This document shows, piece by piece, positions 9,801 to 17,682 of a stretch of 64,000 nucleotides of DNA. Origin of the DNA: Candidatus Zhuqueibacterota bacterium (GTDB lineage: Bacteria; Zhuqueibacterota; Zhuqueibacteria; Thermofontimicrobiales; Thiofontviventaceae); the NCBI GenBank assembly GCA_016931935.1, contig JAFGDW010000157.1, positions 1 to 64,000 of the forward strand, written 5' to 3'. Position 1 is the first letter of the stretch, and every line of letters begins with the position of its first letter. The notes under the pieces are model-generated. The model saw nothing but the letters and a program-made list of their open reading frames with translations. It was not told the origin of the DNA and searched no databases. Both the position numbers and the translations under genes were made by a program.

Positions 9801-11166
9801 CACCCAGGCTATCCACTGTTATAGTCGGTGATGTTCCGGATGTATAAATGCTGTCACTGGTAAGTGTCAACGCTTTTGCTGCTTTAAATATCTGGATAGT
9901 GGCAACATCATCGTAATCAAAAATATTGTAAACAATACCAAGCGAATCCACACTATAACCAGTTGTTCCAATATTTCCATTAAATCCTAATGCCTGACTA
10001 CCGTCCACTGTTATGGCGGACTGATCGTCGTCACCATCCGGTTCCATGACAAAGTCATTATCGTAGTCGATACCAAACGATTCATTTCTTGCATCGCTAT
10101 CATCATCAGTCGATGAAATAAATGTCGGTCTGTGCGTCACTTTAATAGCGCCACTTCGACCGAGTACCCAGTCTGCGGTTAAACTTGATGTTAAATAGAA
10201 ATACCAGGTACCTTCATCATAAATTCTGGTATCGAGCACAACGTTAAATTTATCATTTTCGTGCGCAGTAGTTACATAAGACAACGATCCCCGTGTTAAT
10301 GCATCTACCAGCGTCAGCGATTGAGTAACATCCGCATCTTCACCACGAATCTGGATTAAATTTTTAACTTGTGAACCCCATACATAATATGTCACTTCGT
10401 CTGTGGCATCATCATTATCCAACGTAAAGGATACGGTCTCAAAATCAGTGTCACTACCATCTTTCGTATGACCGCTTGTGCTTGTTTGGTCTGTGACAAA
10501 ATCCGGTAACGCAACCGAAAGCATGGTGGCTTTTACACCATTACTTGGGTAGCTGAAACCTTCGGTATTGGTAGAATCGCCAGCAGTACCATCATAACGT
10601 GTATCCCAGGTAACAAGATCAAGAAAGGATGTATCCTGGCTGGTTGTTTTCCGACTAAATTGTACATATGTAGACGTCGAATAAGCACCCCATCGTGATA
10701 CAGCGAGCGTATATTTCACACTGTCACCGGCGCTTAATGTTGTTGTAATTGGAAATACTAGTGAGTAAGTATCAGCGCCACCACTTATCCTGTCCGTCTT
10801 AAAAACAATGGATGAGGCACTGGCCGAATACACATAGCTTGTAGCAGCAGCTTTCGTTTCAGAAGCCGCACCTACCGAAATGGAAATACCATCTTTATAG
10901 TTGGAGTCTCCATCCGGATCTGCCAAACTAATTCCTGTTGGAATTGTTAAAGTAAATGTCTGACTTCCTGCTGTTCCGGCGCCAGTCATAGTAAATTCCA
11001 GCGCCTGCATGAAATGATGGTCACCATCAATATCATTGACAGTGGCGCCTTTCGGCAAAGAATCGGGGCTTGTAGCTGTAATAGACAACCCATAGCCGAA
11101 AACAAGGCTGCTACTCAGTAACAGTGCGATTACAATGGCAATTTGTAATCTTGCTTGACAATTCAT
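6886..11166 (-). CDS. Giant secreted protein with dockerin-type motifs and type IX sorting domain
   Basis: The 1426-residue product has a signal peptide (about residues 1-25). A very long, Asp/Thr-rich beta-sandwich region follows. A carboxypeptidase-regulatory-like domain (about 1000-1105) contains GQYTLTHIPQGKYDI. Residues about 1120-1186 hold two dockerin-like calcium motifs, YPDNQISSADYDLVETYW and DFNQDSVINVLDL. The next 100 residues again resemble a cohesin sandwich (DVRVFINKNEWEMVAYEN). The C-terminus is a clear type IX sorting domain: QNYPNPFNPNTTIKF, YNMMGQQVRELI, STGMYLYRI. It is likely a surface or extracellular structural protein, possibly docking to the cohesin-like protein encoded next to it. 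The gene is monocistronic, with a strong ribosome site and an intrinsic terminator. Confidence 0.88.
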   Translation of the reverse strand: MNCQARLQIAIVIALLLSSSLVFGYGLSITATSPDSLPKGATVNDIDGDHHFMQALEFTMTGAGTAGSQTFTLTIPTGISLADPDGDSNYKDGISISVGAASETKAAATSYVYSASASSIVFKTDRISGGADTYSLVFPITTTLSAGDSVKYTLAVSRWGAYSTSTYVQFSRKTTSQDTSFLDLVTWDTRYDGTAGDSTNTEGFSYPSNGVKATMLSVALPDFVTDQTSTSGHTKDGSDTDFETVSFTLDNDDATDEVTYYVWGSQVKNLIQIRGEDADVTQSLTLVDALTRGSLSYVTTAHENDKFNVVLDTRIYDEGTWYFYLTSSLTADWVLGRSGAIKVTHRPTFISSTDDDSDARNESFGIDYDNDFVMEPDGDDDQSAITVDGSQALGFNGNIGTTGYSVDSLGIVYNIFDYDDVATIQIFKAAKALTLTSDSIYTSGTSPTITVDSLGGAVELTTTPLEDEETNQFFYYKPARSTTDYDAAGDFYLYAVANDGKWQVLKQMTNGAGTAMELHIKYFPKFVFDDYYTANKTFETNNEEYFIINWGTTITGDNEIDGTMKINLFASNLVYGSAGASATPASVDTSVLWDYSVNDPDGTIHIATILDTSDTKRNNRYMWDVRHAGLVDGTPYYLYAVITSPVPSGGRDAAIVTLNSEETMVVGTQRTLTPRHYKYLLPQAPEEGEVVMLDNGDTYDLRWNAFDMDANAADCEVAAFMVPTGTTVSTSTTWTQFMDNSVTGYYWILPATNGFQMDVQVRQTASTTFGSGNAGRASLSVADLDNDMAAVNDTPSGTYDVYYFFSNDGTWSTETPVQADGKLYFSDESSTNANFNWRLHPTVATIAKGDTITVSVYATDNNGTNNPMALYLYLNVPASAFEIVDTDTTTSWPGITPFTEVTGTFNGTVTKNRATLTNGVYQCDWETHYDNGTSSADLSSTRVAYMKLIARDDASADVLDEQIISFNTTGSRMTHMVTTSFVEFGQNCEENASRISMAPRGKFTGFVDLQAIDGDSGQVVNLYVCGVGGVDCITDSIFLANNNDTDYRDGIQYTLGANGQYTLTHIPQGKYDIICEKDGWLTRRLQNQTVQPHSTTTADFYYEKRLWAGDCGGYEHDGSSLTGTYPDNQISSADYDLVETYWDKTWKAVNDTGWHSYCDFNQDSVINVLDLQWPTTNYSAGHTSGDGITYKVADDADVSDENSQLELVIVDQVDDMLVYGAKSTSFANMLCYDVRVFINKNEWEMVAYENKFLSKDNIFFTKQKGFEYSFVSATLGYGVSPLPEQILFTFTLKPKVSVPSKPRIKNATFINSEHQVNAPVVHIGIDDNSATTPIEFSLSQNYPNPFNPNTTIKFAIPEAGKVKLIVYNMMGQQVRELITDKLSAGFYHVNWDGMNDRGSRVSTGMYLYRIQVDNKFVQTKKMMLLK

Positions 11167-11172
11167 AATTTA

Positions 11173-11178
11173 CCTCCT
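11173..11178 (-). promoter_or_regulatory. Consensus Shine-Dalgarno of the dockerin-bearing gene
   Basis: On the minus strand AGGAGG lies six bases before the ATG at 11166 (ACAGGAGGTAAATTATG). It is the strongest ribosome site in the window and suggests high expression of the surface protein. It also fixes the start codon. Confidence 0.85.
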
Positions 11179-11787
11179 GTAAAAGATAAACCAATTAAAA
11201 CTTATTAAATTCTTGTTTACTTGCTGTTTTTTAATTAATTTTAGCCAAACGAATTATGGCTGATCAAACATGTCTAATGATGTTATCGGCGTTACAAATT
11301 GAAATCTTTAAAGTAAATCGTATAAGTATAGCATTTTTTATAACCACGCATTATTTTCGACGTCATCTCACCACGATTATTCTTTCTCTTTTCTGTGCTT
11401 TTTCCTGTTCGCTTTTACATTTTCTGTCACGTTCCTTCCATTTCAATGAGTAATCGACCTGATTTGACCTTGCATCTTCGGGAAATTTGGTTTGGTAAGA
11501 TGTTTGCACAGATCGTTTGCTTTCATTTTCGGTCAATGTATAACAATCCTTTAGTATTTTTCTTTATCACTCAAGGAAAAAGTGTTATTTTTCTTCAATC
11601 TGACACTCAGTCACCAATGTTTTGTGTATTTACATCTATGACGATACATCCATTCAGCAGTCACCTTCCACTTCATTTTCAAATGAACATTAGTAAGTGT
11701 TTTATCATTATATCGGAAATCACTAAACAATATTTATGGATAAAAAGCAGATGTTGAAATCACAAAAATGGTAACTATAAATGAGCG

Positions 11788-11854
11788 CATTCTAAAAACC
11801 GCGACTTACGCGAATGGACGCGAATAGAAATTTATTAAGTCTTATAAAAACAAT
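11788..11854. repeat. Diverged 67-bp dispersed repeat, copy 1
   Basis: This stretch starts CATTCTAAAAACC and ends TTATAAAAACAAT, and it aligns without gaps to 55551-55617, which has the same ends and the same length. The middle is diverged but still alignable (for example GAATGGACGC against AAATGAACAC). Both copies are intergenic, so it is a degenerate dispersed repeat of unknown origin. Confidence 0.6.
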
Positions 11855-11895
11855 GCGTCGAAGGACGCATCTGTCCCGCCAAAAAAAGCGGGACA
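11853..11895. repeat. Two adjacent hairpins
   Basis: ATGCGTC-GAAG-GACGCAT (11853-11870) is followed at once by TGTCCCGC, an eight-base loop and GCGGGACA (11872-11895). Both stems are perfect. No T-run follows on either strand, so they look like palindromic repeat units rather than terminators. Confidence 0.6.
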
Positions 11896-12069
11896 TGATT
11901 GGTAAAAATTAGTGAAATTCGTGGTTAAGCTCTTTAGAGTGGACTTATAAATGGAATATTAAAAGTATCTATTCAGTCGTCTCGTCATTTAAAAGAAATC
12001 GCGTTCTGTCACGAAACTGACATGCAATTAAAATTGGATTTTTATTTGACGGCTTAACAATGGAACAGG

Positions 12070-12175
12070 CAAAACCATTTTGGACAAAACTATTTTGATG
12101 TAAAAATTATCTATGTATAAGCTGTGACATCCTCTCGAAAAGTTTTTTAATTATTTTGCCCTTAATTATTTTGCC
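12070..12175. repeat. Palindromic CAAAA-NN-ATTTTG units
   Basis: CAAAACCATTTTG (12070-12082) and CAAAACTATTTTG (12085-12097) are two 13-bp near-palindromes spaced 15 bp start to start. About 50 bp further on, TAATTATTTTGCC occurs twice (12148-12160 and 12163-12175), again with a 15-bp period. The shared period and core suggest one decayed tandem repeat family. Confidence 0.6.
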
Positions 12176-12845
12176 AAAGATTTTTAGTATCAGAATTATT
12201 GAGGACAGACTGCCAGAATCCTGTCTTCCATATTAAAAAATAATTTGACAGCGGGAAATAATAAAAGTACACCCCCAAGAAACTCAGGGATCGTATTTCA
12301 TCGTTTAATTTGAAATGATAGCGCTAATATCTAAATGATATACCCTTTCTCCGGACTTCTTGGCGTTCTTTGTAGCTTTGTGGCTCTAAAAAAATATTTT
12401 GCTAATCAGAAAAAACAGAATTAATAATTCATGCTTTATCCCCAAAACGACGTTAAGTATTTTTTCTCCTTTAATCGATCATTTTTCATTCTCCATTCGC
12501 TAATAAAATTTAAAAATCAACCGATATGATTTCTACCACCGCATTATTAGTTTATTTTTTCAACCCAAAATCGGCGTTCATGTAATCATTCCGGTACGTA
12601 TTCGTGACATGAATGTCATAATCATTAAATTGCAGTTTAAATATTAAATTATTGCTGTAATTATTGAACTTTTCATAGCATATGTGTATATTCCGGTCTT
12701 AAAAGCTGACTTCAGAAAAGTTAAAGTTTATGATCGACCTGTACCTTGATATATGATTCGACATGGGTGTTAAAACATGAACGAAGCATCTTTTCAGGGA
12801 ATGGATACGCAATGCTGCTGATTTCGAATTATGTGAGGTTTGTGT

Positions 12846-13796
12846 ATGTACAAGGACAAGTATATCGCAGCTGTTATTCCATGTTATAATGAAGAGAAAC
12901 AGATCGGTAAAGTTATCGCTACCATGCCTGATTTTGTCGATAAGCTTGTCATTATAGATGATCAAAGTACAGATACCACTGTTGCAGTTGTCGAGCACTG
13001 TCGCAAAACGAATGGTAAAATTGTTCTTTTAAAGCATGAAACCAATCAGGGAGTTGGCGGCGCGATTGCCAGTGGGTACAAGTGGTGTCGCGGCAGCAAT
13101 GTCGATGTGGCGGTCGTTATGGCGGGTGACGCACAAATGGATCCGCGTGATCTGCCGGCTATTCTGGATCCGGTGGTTGAAGGAAGCGCCGATTATTCCA
13201 AAGGCAACCGGCTATTCACCGGCGAAGCGTATAAAAAGATACCAAAAGTACGTTTTTATGGAAATGCCATCTTGTCGATGTTGACAAAAATCGCATCAGG
13301 ATACTGGCATGTGGCAGATTCCCAATCGGGTTACACCGCAATCAATAAAAAAGCATTGCAGACGATCAATTGGGATGAAATGTACAAAAATTATGGACAA
13401 CCCAACGATTTGCTTGTCAAGCTGAATGTCTATAACTTCCGGGTTCGTGATGTCGCCATAAATCCAATCTATAATAACGGAGAAAAGTCGAGCCTTAAAA
13501 TTTATAAAGTTGTTTTGTCGCTTTCGTGGTTGTTAGTCAAACTGTTTGTGTACCGTTTAAAAGAAAAATATATTATTCGGAATTTTCATCCGCTGGTCTT
13601 TTTTTACTTTACAGGAGCCATGTCGTTTTTTATCAGTTTTCTGTTATTGTTAAGATTGTTTTACTATTTTTTCTTTCTCAATTTTCGTGTTCCCGATTTC
13701 AACTTTCTGACATGGATGCTGTCACTGCTGATGTCGATTCAGTTTACGCTGTTTGCCATGTGGTTTGATAAGGAAAGTAATAAAGATCTGAGATGA
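12846..13796 (+). CDS. GT2 glycosyltransferase, polyprenyl-phosphate-sugar synthase type
   Basis: The 316-residue product is a GT-A fold transferase of the DPM1-like branch of family 2. It has the N-terminal nucleotide motif IPCYNEEKQIG, then IIDDQSTDTT, and MAGDAQMDP as the metal-binding acidic motif near residue 95. Two membrane segments lie at about 245-300. Such enzymes load a sugar onto undecaprenyl phosphate for use by GT-C enzymes, and two of those are encoded in this locus (40023 and 53527). I chose the ATG at 12846, not the upstream TTG at 12840, because TGAGG lies just before it. This is the first gene of the plus-strand locus and overlaps the next by ATGA. The sugar is not predictable. 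Confidence 0.88.
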   Translation: MYKDKYIAAVIPCYNEEKQIGKVIATMPDFVDKLVIIDDQSTDTTVAVVEHCRKTNGKIVLLKHETNQGVGGAIASGYKWCRGSNVDVAVVMAGDAQMDPRDLPAILDPVVEGSADYSKGNRLFTGEAYKKIPKVRFYGNAILSMLTKIASGYWHVADSQSGYTAINKKALQTINWDEMYKNYGQPNDLLVKLNVYNFRVRDVAINPIYNNGEKSSLKIYKVVLSLSWLLVKLFVYRLKEKYIIRNFHPLVFFYFTGAMSFFISFLLLLRLFYYFFFLNFRVPDFNFLTWMLSLLMSIQFTLFAMWFDKESNKDLR

Positions 13797-14581
13797 CCGA
13801 TTTCACACTGAAAGCCTATCACAAATATTTAGATGCGATTTTATCATCATCGCTTAATGTCATTACTTTGGGGGAATATTTTAAAAACCGGCCAACGGAA
13901 TCCTTTTGTATTATACGTCATGATGTCGATCGAAAACCGATGCATGCGTTGCGAATGGCAGAATTGGAATATAAAATGAATATCCATGCCTCCTATTTTT
14001 TTCGCACACGGAAACATACATTTAAACCGGGCATTATTCGACAGATTTTTGAATGCGGCCACGAAATCGGCTATCATTACGAAAACGTATCTGATACACA
14101 TGGGGATTTGGATAAGGCCCTGTTCGATTTTAAAAACCAGTTGAATAAGCTACGTCATTTCGTTCCAGTCTCAACAATTTGCATGCACGGCCGACCCTTT
14201 TCACCCTACGACAACCGGCGCCTGTGGCAGAATAGCACAAACAAACGTCTGCTCAGTTCAGAACTGGGAATCGCAGGGGATGTTTATCTGGATATTGATT
14301 ATACAACAATTCGCTACATTAGCGATACTGGCAGGAACTGGCACCAATCGCGATCTAACATAAGGGATCGTGTGGTATCTGATTATCAACCTGACTTTTC
14401 AGGATACGATGATCTGGTCAAGTTTTTTAGAACAGCAAAATCGCATCCGATCATCTTTCTGACCCACCCGGAGCGATGGAGCCATAATTGGGGGGATTGG
14501 CTGATCCAATGGTCAAAGGATTATGTGATAAATTTTGCGAAAGCGCTGGTCAATTTGAAATCAAATATTTTATCGAATTAG
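13793..14581 (+). CDS. NodB-like polysaccharide deacetylase family protein
   Basis: The 262-residue protein keeps the NodB motifs in altered form. It has RHDVDRKP with Asp44 and Asp46, GHEIGYHYEN with His90 and His95, and a C-terminal THPERW. This branch is common in glycan clusters and is expected to remove N-acetyl groups or act on a related amide of the glycan. There is no signal peptide, so it probably acts in the cytoplasm on lipid-linked or nucleotide-linked intermediates. It is coupled by ATGA (13793) to the upstream GT2 gene. Substrate is unknown. Confidence 0.8.
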   Translation: MTDFTLKAYHKYLDAILSSSLNVITLGEYFKNRPTESFCIIRHDVDRKPMHALRMAELEYKMNIHASYFFRTRKHTFKPGIIRQIFECGHEIGYHYENVSDTHGDLDKALFDFKNQLNKLRHFVPVSTICMHGRPFSPYDNRRLWQNSTNKRLLSSELGIAGDVYLDIDYTTIRYISDTGRNWHQSRSNIRDRVVSDYQPDFSGYDDLVKFFRTAKSHPIIFLTHPERWSHNWGDWLIQWSKDYVINFAKALVNLKSNILSN

Positions 14582-14685
14582 ACTGGATTAACAAGATCGA
14601 CAGATTTTGATTCGAACATTTTTAACAAATTGAACATGTTTTCAATGTGTCATCGCTGTGAACGACGCTAAATTTGTACAAATAT

Positions 14686-15984
14686 ATGAACAATAAAAAA
14701 CTTTGCATATTTGGTCTTGATTGCGCCACACCCGAATTTGTCTTCGATAAGTTCAAGGCCGAGCTTCCGACATTTAATAGACTAATGCAGCAAGGCAGTT
14801 GGGGACGTTTAGTCAGCACCACACCGCCGATTACGGTTCCTGCCTGGAGCGCGATGACGACGGGCAAAGATCCGGGGGAACTGGGATTGTACGGCTTTCG
14901 CAATCGAATCGGCACCGGTTATGAATTGGCCTCGTCCAACAATTCCGCAGTCAAAACGGAACGTATATGGGATCGTTTGAACCGTCTGCATGGTACACGT
15001 TCAATTATTATTGGCATTCCGCAGACATTTCCGCCGCGCATTGAGAATGGAATCATGATCTCCGGTATCATGACACCATCGAACGAACTCGATTACTCAT
15101 GGCCACACAGCTATAAATCAACGGTGGAACGAATTTCTAACGACTATGTGTTTGATGTTAAAAATTTCCGGAAGCGGGACACCAATGAGTTAAGAACTGA
15201 AATCAATCACATGACCCGAACACGATTCAAACTGATTCGTCACATGCTTGAAACTGAGCAGTGGGATTTCATGATGATGGTGGAAATCGGGCTCGATCGT
15301 ATGCAGCATATTTTTTGGGGAAACGAATCCGTATTGCTCGATTACTACAAATTACTTGATACGGAAATCGCCAAAACAATTGAAATTCTTCCTGATGATA
15401 CACGCATTATGGTCGTTTCGGATCATGGCGCCCAGTCTATGAACGGCGGATTTTGTATTAATGATTGGCTGACCAAGCATGGGTACTTAACGCTAAAAAC
15501 ATCTCCGACATCCGTAACCCCATTTTCCGAATCATTGGTTGATTGGGAGCATACGCAAGCCTGGGGAGCAGGCGGCTATTACGGCAGAATATTTCTGAAC
15601 GTTCAGGGGCGCGAGCCACAAGGTGCGATTTGTGAGAATCAATATCAGTCCATTCGTGATCAGATTCGACAAAAAATACGCGATCAATCTTCCGGTTTGA
15701 AAAACAACGTATTTTATCCGGAACAAATTTATAAGCAGGTGAATGGCACTGCGCCCGATATGCTGGTCTATTTTGATGAATTAAATTTTCGCAGCATCGG
15801 CAGCATCGGACATGATGCCGTTCTTGTCGCCGAAAATGATGATGGCAATGACCTGGCGAATCATTCCCAACACGGTATTTTCATTGATTATAATCCAGCG
15901 TGGCTTAACGATCACAATCAATCGCTTGGGGATGTGCAGATTACCGATATTTTCACGCTCGTTTTAAATGCATTTAGCAATTGA
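14686..15984 (+). CDS. Alkaline-phosphatase-superfamily phosphodiesterase/nucleotide pyrophosphatase
   Basis: The 432-residue product has the type I phosphodiesterase metal and nucleophile motifs. These are FGLDCATPEF (Asp12), TPPITVPAWSAMTTGKDPG with the nucleophilic Thr in the ITVPAWS stretch, SDHGAQSMNGGF (near 245) and NHSQHGIF near the C-terminus. No signal peptide is visible, so a cytoplasmic role is likely, for example hydrolysing a nucleotide-sugar or a phosphodiester on a glycan intermediate. The ATG at 14686 is preferred over the TTG at 14674 because the conserved domain starts right after it. It is encoded in the same run as the amino-acid-type enzymes at 16.0-19.9 kb. The true substrate cannot be read from sequence. 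Confidence 0.85.
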   Translation: MNNKKLCIFGLDCATPEFVFDKFKAELPTFNRLMQQGSWGRLVSTTPPITVPAWSAMTTGKDPGELGLYGFRNRIGTGYELASSNNSAVKTERIWDRLNRLHGTRSIIIGIPQTFPPRIENGIMISGIMTPSNELDYSWPHSYKSTVERISNDYVFDVKNFRKRDTNELRTEINHMTRTRFKLIRHMLETEQWDFMMMVEIGLDRMQHIFWGNESVLLDYYKLLDTEIAKTIEILPDDTRIMVVSDHGAQSMNGGFCINDWLTKHGYLTLKTSPTSVTPFSESLVDWEHTQAWGAGGYYGRIFLNVQGREPQGAICENQYQSIRDQIRQKIRDQSSGLKNNVFYPEQIYKQVNGTAPDMLVYFDELNFRSIGSIGHDAVLVAENDDGNDLANHSQHGIFIDYNPAWLNDHNQSLGDVQITDIFTLVLNAFSN

Positions 15985-16012
15985 TTTCAGTTTAAATGCC
16001 AAAGGATACACC

Positions 16013-16402
16013 ATGCAAACAGCCCAACAGACTATCGAAAAAGTTGAAACCCAAATACGACCCGATTCCGATCAGGTATTGATTGAATTTGAAGACCGGG
16101 GAGAATGCTACCGTTTTTCCTATCGCGATTTCAATCAGGTGGAAGCGTATTGTGAAAACGAATGCATGGGAATTCAATTTCTCATCAATGCAAATTTATT
16201 AAGAAAACTGGTTAATTTTTTATTAAAACTTGACGATACTCCCCCCTATTCGTTGGATGATTTGTCTTCAGAAGCTGTAAAAAATATGTTGATTTCATCC
16301 AATGAAATTGAACTAATCGAAAATAATTTCGGGACATCAGATCTCAGAAAAGTTGCTCGGATTGCCGCCAAGCAAACATATAATTTTATCCGAAAGCAGT
16401 AA
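16013..16402 (+). CDS. Small conserved-looking protein of unknown function in the ligase/epimerase run
   Basis: I do not recognise this 129-residue protein. It is acidic and mixed in structure. An N-terminal beta-rich part contains DQVLIEFEDRGECYRFSY, and a helical C-terminal half contains VKNMLISSNEIELIENNF and ends in a basic helix. It has no signal peptide or membrane segment. I chose the ATG at 16013 because AAAGGA lies six bases upstream, whereas an in-frame ATG at 15968 sits inside the preceding phosphodiesterase gene and has no site. It is two bases from the flavodoxin-like gene. A carrier, chaperone or accessory subunit for that enzyme is conceivable but unproven. Confidence 0.75.
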   Translation: MQTAQQTIEKVETQIRPDSDQVLIEFEDRGECYRFSYRDFNQVEAYCENECMGIQFLINANLLRKLVNFLLKLDDTPPYSLDDLSSEAVKNMLISSNEIELIENNFGTSDLRKVARIAAKQTYNFIRKQ

Positions 16403-16404
16403 GA

Positions 16405-17682
16405 ATGGGCCAACGATTATTAATTATGGGTGGCAGTGTGCGTAGTTGTGCGGATGAAGAAACCATTATCCACGCAACCAAACAGATCACTAATGAGCCG
16501 GACTTGTACGAATACATTGAGCATGTCGCCCGATGTCATGCCATCAGCAACTCGGAAGGCAGTGGTATTGCCGTTGCCTATGGCGCGATGAAATATACGA
16601 ATGATATTAAGTATGTACGTCTGAATGAGTACATAAATTCCAAAGGCCAGTTTCATCAACAGCAGGAATTGCTGGATTTGATGATAGATGCGGACGGCTA
16701 TGTATTTCTAACGCCGGTGTATTTTGGTGATCGCTCATCGCTTTTATTTGATTTGTTCACTGCTGTTAAACAGCACGGCCTGGATTTTGATGGAAAAGTA
16801 TCCGCTGTCGCCTCGGTGGGCGCCAAACGCAATGGTGGGCAGGAAACGACCAATATTTACACATTGTACAATCTGATGCAGATGAAAAGTCTGGCGGTAG
16901 GCAACGGTCCACCAACATCGCAATACGGTGGAACGCTTGTCGGTGGCAATAAAGGTACGATGGATAACGACTATTTCGGTATTATGACAGCGATGGGAGT
17001 CGGAACAAAAATTTCCCAAACCATGAATTTGTTGGAAGCAACCGGCAGCTCCAAACCTGTCATCTCGTTCTGGTTCACAGAAGATATGCCGGATCGCCGC
17101 TATTACCGATATTTAAAATCATTACTCCCGAAATTGCCGGCAACTGCCGAATGGCGAATATTGGATTTGCTTAATTTCAATTTCCATCAATGTTTTGCAT
17201 GCAATCGCTGTCCATACGAAATGGGTGAACATTCCTATAAATGCGTCATTCGCGATGACGATATGGCGATCGTTCAGCCATCATTGCTTGAATCGGATGG
17301 ATTTATCGTTTGCGGTCTGAATTATGAAGATGAGGCGCAAAAACAATCGGTTTATCAACGGTTCGTCGAACGAACCCGCTACATCCGTCGCAATGATTTT
17401 ATGCTGACCAATCATCCATTTATGACGCTATCGATGAATGAATTGTTTGCGGATCATTCATATGATTTAAAAGCATTCACAGCATTTTTACGACATAACA
17501 CAATCGCCCATCGCGGACTCCGCGTATTTGAAACAAAACATGGTTTGGAAGAACCGGACATGAATGACTGCCTGCATTCGTTCGTCGACATCACTGCAAA
17601 AAGCAAATCCCAGCGCATGCAAGCACGGGTCATTCAAAAATCGGCCTACGAGGCCATCGGGTATGAGTCAAAATGGCAATAA
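16405..17682 (+). CDS. Tandem flavodoxin-like NAD(P)H-dependent FMN reductase family protein
   Basis: The 425-residue protein appears to be two flavodoxin-like folds in a row. The first (about 1-215) starts LLIMGGSVRS, has the flavin-site stretch LTPVYFGDRSSLLFDLF and continues SVGAKRNGGQETT. The second (about 216-400) has CFACNRCPYEMG followed by CVIRDDDM, the cysteine pattern seen in many iron-sulfur or FMN reductases, then DGFIVCGLNYED. Single-domain homologues transfer electrons from NAD(P)H via FMN. The fused double form and its place beside an enolase-superfamily enzyme and an ATP-grasp ligase suggest reduction of an unusual intermediate. It overlaps the next gene by 10 bases. The reaction is unknown. 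Confidence 0.72.
   Translation: MGQRLLIMGGSVRSCADEETIIHATKQITNEPDLYEYIEHVARCHAISNSEGSGIAVAYGAMKYTNDIKYVRLNEYINSKGQFHQQQELLDLMIDADGYVFLTPVYFGDRSSLLFDLFTAVKQHGLDFDGKVSAVASVGAKRNGGQETTNIYTLYNLMQMKSLAVGNGPPTSQYGGTLVGGNKGTMDNDYFGIMTAMGVGTKISQTMNLLEATGSSKPVISFWFTEDMPDRRYYRYLKSLLPKLPATAEWRILDLLNFNFHQCFACNRCPYEMGEHSYKCVIRDDDMAIVQPSLLESDGFIVCGLNYEDEAQKQSVYQRFVERTRYIRRNDFMLTNHPFMTLSMNELFADHSYDLKAFTAFLRHNTIAHRGLRVFETKHGLEEPDMNDCLHSFVDITAKSKSQRMQARVIQKSAYEAIGYESKWQ

Larger units (their letters stand above)
11167..12845. other. Gene-poor divergent intergenic region with repeat relics
   Basis: No convincing gene lies in this 1.7 kb between the minus-strand surface genes and the plus-strand glycan locus. 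A 120-codon open frame at 11395-11757 has Phe/Ser/His-rich, non-protein-like composition and no ribosome site. The region must contain the promoters of both flanking units, but no clear -35/-10 pair could be fixed. It holds diverged repeats (11788-11854), tandem hairpins (11853-11895), CAAAA/TTTTG palindromic units (12070-12175) and a TTCTTGGCGTTCTTTG-like stretch near 12357. The last recalls a related phrase near 20158. Confidence 0.6.

Noticed and set aside
9352-9831. Plus-strand open frame of 159 codons
   Set aside because: It is fully antisense to the dockerin-bearing giant gene, whose protein is clearly real in this part.
11395-11757. Plus-strand open frame of 120 codons in the large intergenic region
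   Set aside because: It has no ribosome site, is rich in Phe, His, Ser and Ile in an AT-rich stretch, and shows no domain pattern.
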